Source: JAVVRI01 sp036654795 (GTDB lineage Bacteria; Bacteroidota; Bacteroidia; Bacteroidales; Tannerellaceae). Taken from it: a stretch of DNA of 16,212 nt. Where the stretch lies: contig JAVVRI010000066.1 of the NCBI GenBank assembly GCA_036654795.1, positions 1 through 16,212 of the forward strand. Reading direction: 5' to 3'. A program made the translations under genes and the position numbers. The notes beneath the pieces were generated by a model. The model saw only the letters and a program-made list of their open reading frames with translations, had not been told where the DNA came from and did no database searches. This document shows, in pieces, positions 15,166 to 16,212 of this stretch. Position 1 is the stretch's first letter. Each line of letters starts with the position of its first letter.

Positions 15166-15788
15166 AGGGAAGTCTGCTAGTCGTAGGTTGCTTTGTCGTG
15201 GGGTGCCTGCTGGCCTGGAGCGGGGCGCTGCCGGAGGTGGTGACAGGGAGCGACGTTACGATCTACGTCCTCTACCTCCTCATGTTTCAGGTGGGGCTGA
15301 GCATCGGGAGTGATCGGAAATTGAAAGAGATTTTGGGTAGCATCCGTCCCAAATTGTTGCTGGTGCCGTTGGCCACGATTGTTGGCACGCTGAGTTTCTC
15401 GGCGCTTGCGGCGTTGGTGCTGACGAAATGGAGTGTGGCGGACTGTATGGCGGTGGGTAGTGGTTTTGCCTACTATTCCCTTTCTTCTATCCTCATTACG
15501 GAGTTGAAGACGGCTTCGCTGGGTGTCCAGCTAGCTACGGAGTTGGGTACGATTGCGTTGATGGCAAATATTATGCGCGAGATTATGGCGCTGCTTGGTG
15601 CGCCGCTTTTTGTGCGTTATTTCGGACGTTTGGCGCCTATATGTGCGGGTGGGGCTACGACGATGGATACCACGCTGCCCATTATTACCCGTTACGCGGG
15701 CAAGGATCTTGTGTTCGTCTCCATCTTTCATGGTATTTTAGTGGATTTCACTGTCCCCTTCTTCGTCTCCTTCTTCTGCTCGTTGTAG
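15162..15788 (+). CDS. lysO: lysine exporter LysO, C-terminal half protein
   Basis: 208 residues with about five or six membrane helices, corresponding to the C-terminal two thirds of E. coli LysO. Shared landmarks are YLLMFQVGLSIGSDRKLKEIL at 38-58, GSGFAYYSLSSILITEL at 99-115, GGATTMDTTLPI at 163-174 with D169 as the second conserved membrane Asp, and the ending IFHGILVDFTVPFFVSFF. The start at 15162 is set by AGGAGG at 15151-15156, five bases before the ATG; the longer frame from 15120 would overlap the first half by about 45 bases and lacks this signal. The ATGA overlap with the first half implies translational coupling and equal amounts of both subunits. Confidence 0.9.
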   Translation: MKGSLLVVGCFVVGCLLAWSGALPEVVTGSDVTIYVLYLLMFQVGLSIGSDRKLKEILGSIRPKLLLVPLATIVGTLSFSALAALVLTKWSVADCMAVGSGFAYYSLSSILITELKTASLGVQLATELGTIALMANIMREIMALLGAPLFVRYFGRLAPICAGGATTMDTTLPIITRYAGKDLVFVSIFHGILVDFTVPFFVSFFCSL

Positions 15789-15947
15789 GTGGGGCGTTTG
15801 AATATAAAAAGGGGTCAGCCGATTTCCCCGGTGGATGAGCAGCGGTATTTAGCCATATAGTTTCCCTATTCGGAAGATAAAGAAATATCCGAATCTCCTT
15901 TCACAGATATAACATCTTAACGAACTGCAGATTACGGTGAAACGTGA

Positions 15948-15980
15948 AATAAGGAGGTACTTTACGAGCACCTCCTTATT
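15948..15980. terminator. 11-bp-stem hairpin, possible terminator
   Basis: AATAAGGAGGT (15948-15958) pairs perfectly with ACCTCCTTATT (15970-15980) across an 11-base loop. On the minus strand it starts directly at the stop codon of a 42-codon open frame and is followed by TTTCACG, which fits termination of leftward transcription. Note that one arm carries a Shine-Dalgarno-like AGGAGGT, so a regulatory role is also possible. Confidence 0.5.
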
Positions 15981-16108
15981 CAAACCATCGGTATTACCTG
16001 ATACAAATTCCCTAACCGGGTATGTTTACGTTCAATCCCCAATGCCATTAGCCGTTTCCGGGAACTACCGGGAGATACGCCACGTATTGCTTGACGGATT
16101 GTATTTTT
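15980..16108 (-). pseudogene. possible relic of a small basic protein gene
   Basis: An open frame of 42 codons between two TGA stops, with a strongly basic composition (it includes SSRKRLMALGIERKHTRLGN). There is no usable start except an internal ATG leaving 22 residues. It ends right at the 11-bp hairpin, the arrangement expected for the 3' end of a gene. I do not recognise the family; it may be the decayed end of a leftward gene, or chance. Confidence 0.2.
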
Positions 16109-16173
16109 TCAGACGCTGAAATATATCTGCTACAGATATAGATTATGACTCTTTGTCAGGACATATTTAAAAG

Positions 16174-16212
16174 ATCACCTAGGTGATTCGCTTAAACCAC
16201 ATAGGTGATTCA
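16174..16212. repeat. start of a second 22-bp-period palindromic array, cut by the window edge
   Basis: ATCACCTAGGTGAT (16174-16187) is a perfect 14-bp palindrome. Its right half, TAGGTGATTC (16180-16189), recurs exactly 22 bases later (16202-16211). The next unit begins ACCACA in place of ATCACC, and the window then ends, so the number of units is unknown. Period and palindromic design match the array at 58-145, but the sequence differs. Confidence 0.55.

Larger units (their letters stand above)
15789..16212. other. mostly non-coding tail with hairpins
   Basis: No convincing gene. It contains a 7-bp-stem hairpin at 15868-15894 (ATTCGGA/TCCGAAT), which may end the lysO transcript, an 11-bp-stem hairpin (15948-15980), a short perfect inverted repeat TATATCTG-CTA-CAGATATA (16122-16140), and the start of a palindromic repeat array (from 16174). 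A GTG-started plus-strand frame (15937-16119) runs through the strong hairpin and looks spurious. A minus-strand frame of 42 codons (15980-16108) has a protein-like basic composition but no start codon. Confidence 0.6.

Noticed and set aside
14900..15313. A Cys/Arg/Trp-rich plus-strand frame overlapping both lysO halves
   Set aside because: It is the alternative reading of G+C-rich lysO DNA; both lysO frames match the LysO family.

Overview
The window looks like part of a Bacteroidota chromosome, most likely gut Bacteroidales (Bacteroides or Parabacteroides relatives). The evidence is a SusC/SusD pair, an ECF sigma factor beside it, lipoprotein signals of the Bacteroides type, and three perfect copies of the Bacteroides -7 promoter element TAnnTTTG. 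No rRNA, tRNA, transposase or CRISPR array was found.

Layout. Positions 1-467 are intergenic and hold a 22-bp-period array of palindromes. Positions 468-2327 (+) encode a large secreted two-enzyme fusion: an endonuclease/exonuclease/phosphatase domain, a fibronectin-like domain and a calcineurin-like phosphoesterase. A decayed copy of the 5' part of the same gene lies directly behind it (2344-2489), followed by a strong bidirectional hairpin terminator (2506-2545). Positions 11730-2576 (-) form one compact polysaccharide-utilization-type operon. In transcription order it encodes a metallo-beta-lactamase-fold lipoprotein, SusC, SusD, a sialate-O-acetylesterase-family esterase and a DUF4832-type barrel protein with a twin-arginine-like signal. 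Divergent from it are an ECF sigma factor (12017-12577, +) and a secreted GH36/raffinose-synthase-like glycosidase (12634-14772, +). A hairpin terminator separates these from lysO, a lysine exporter split into two overlapping genes (14887-15788, +). Positions 15789-16212 are mostly non-coding, with several hairpins and the start of a second 22-bp-period palindromic array at the right edge.

How the parts could work together (inference). SusC/SusD would bind and import an oligosaccharide. The esterase would remove acyl groups, the DUF4832 barrel and the GH36-like enzyme would cleave glycosidic bonds (alpha-galactosides are a plausible substrate for the latter), and the sigma factor would switch the locus on. 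The substrate cannot be told from sequence. Three things depart from the usual pattern: no FecR-type anti-sigma gene is next to the sigma gene, SusC has no N-terminal STN signalling domain, and a metallo-beta-lactamase-fold lipoprotein leads the operon. The lysO genes are housekeeping neighbours and visibly more G+C-rich than the susC region.
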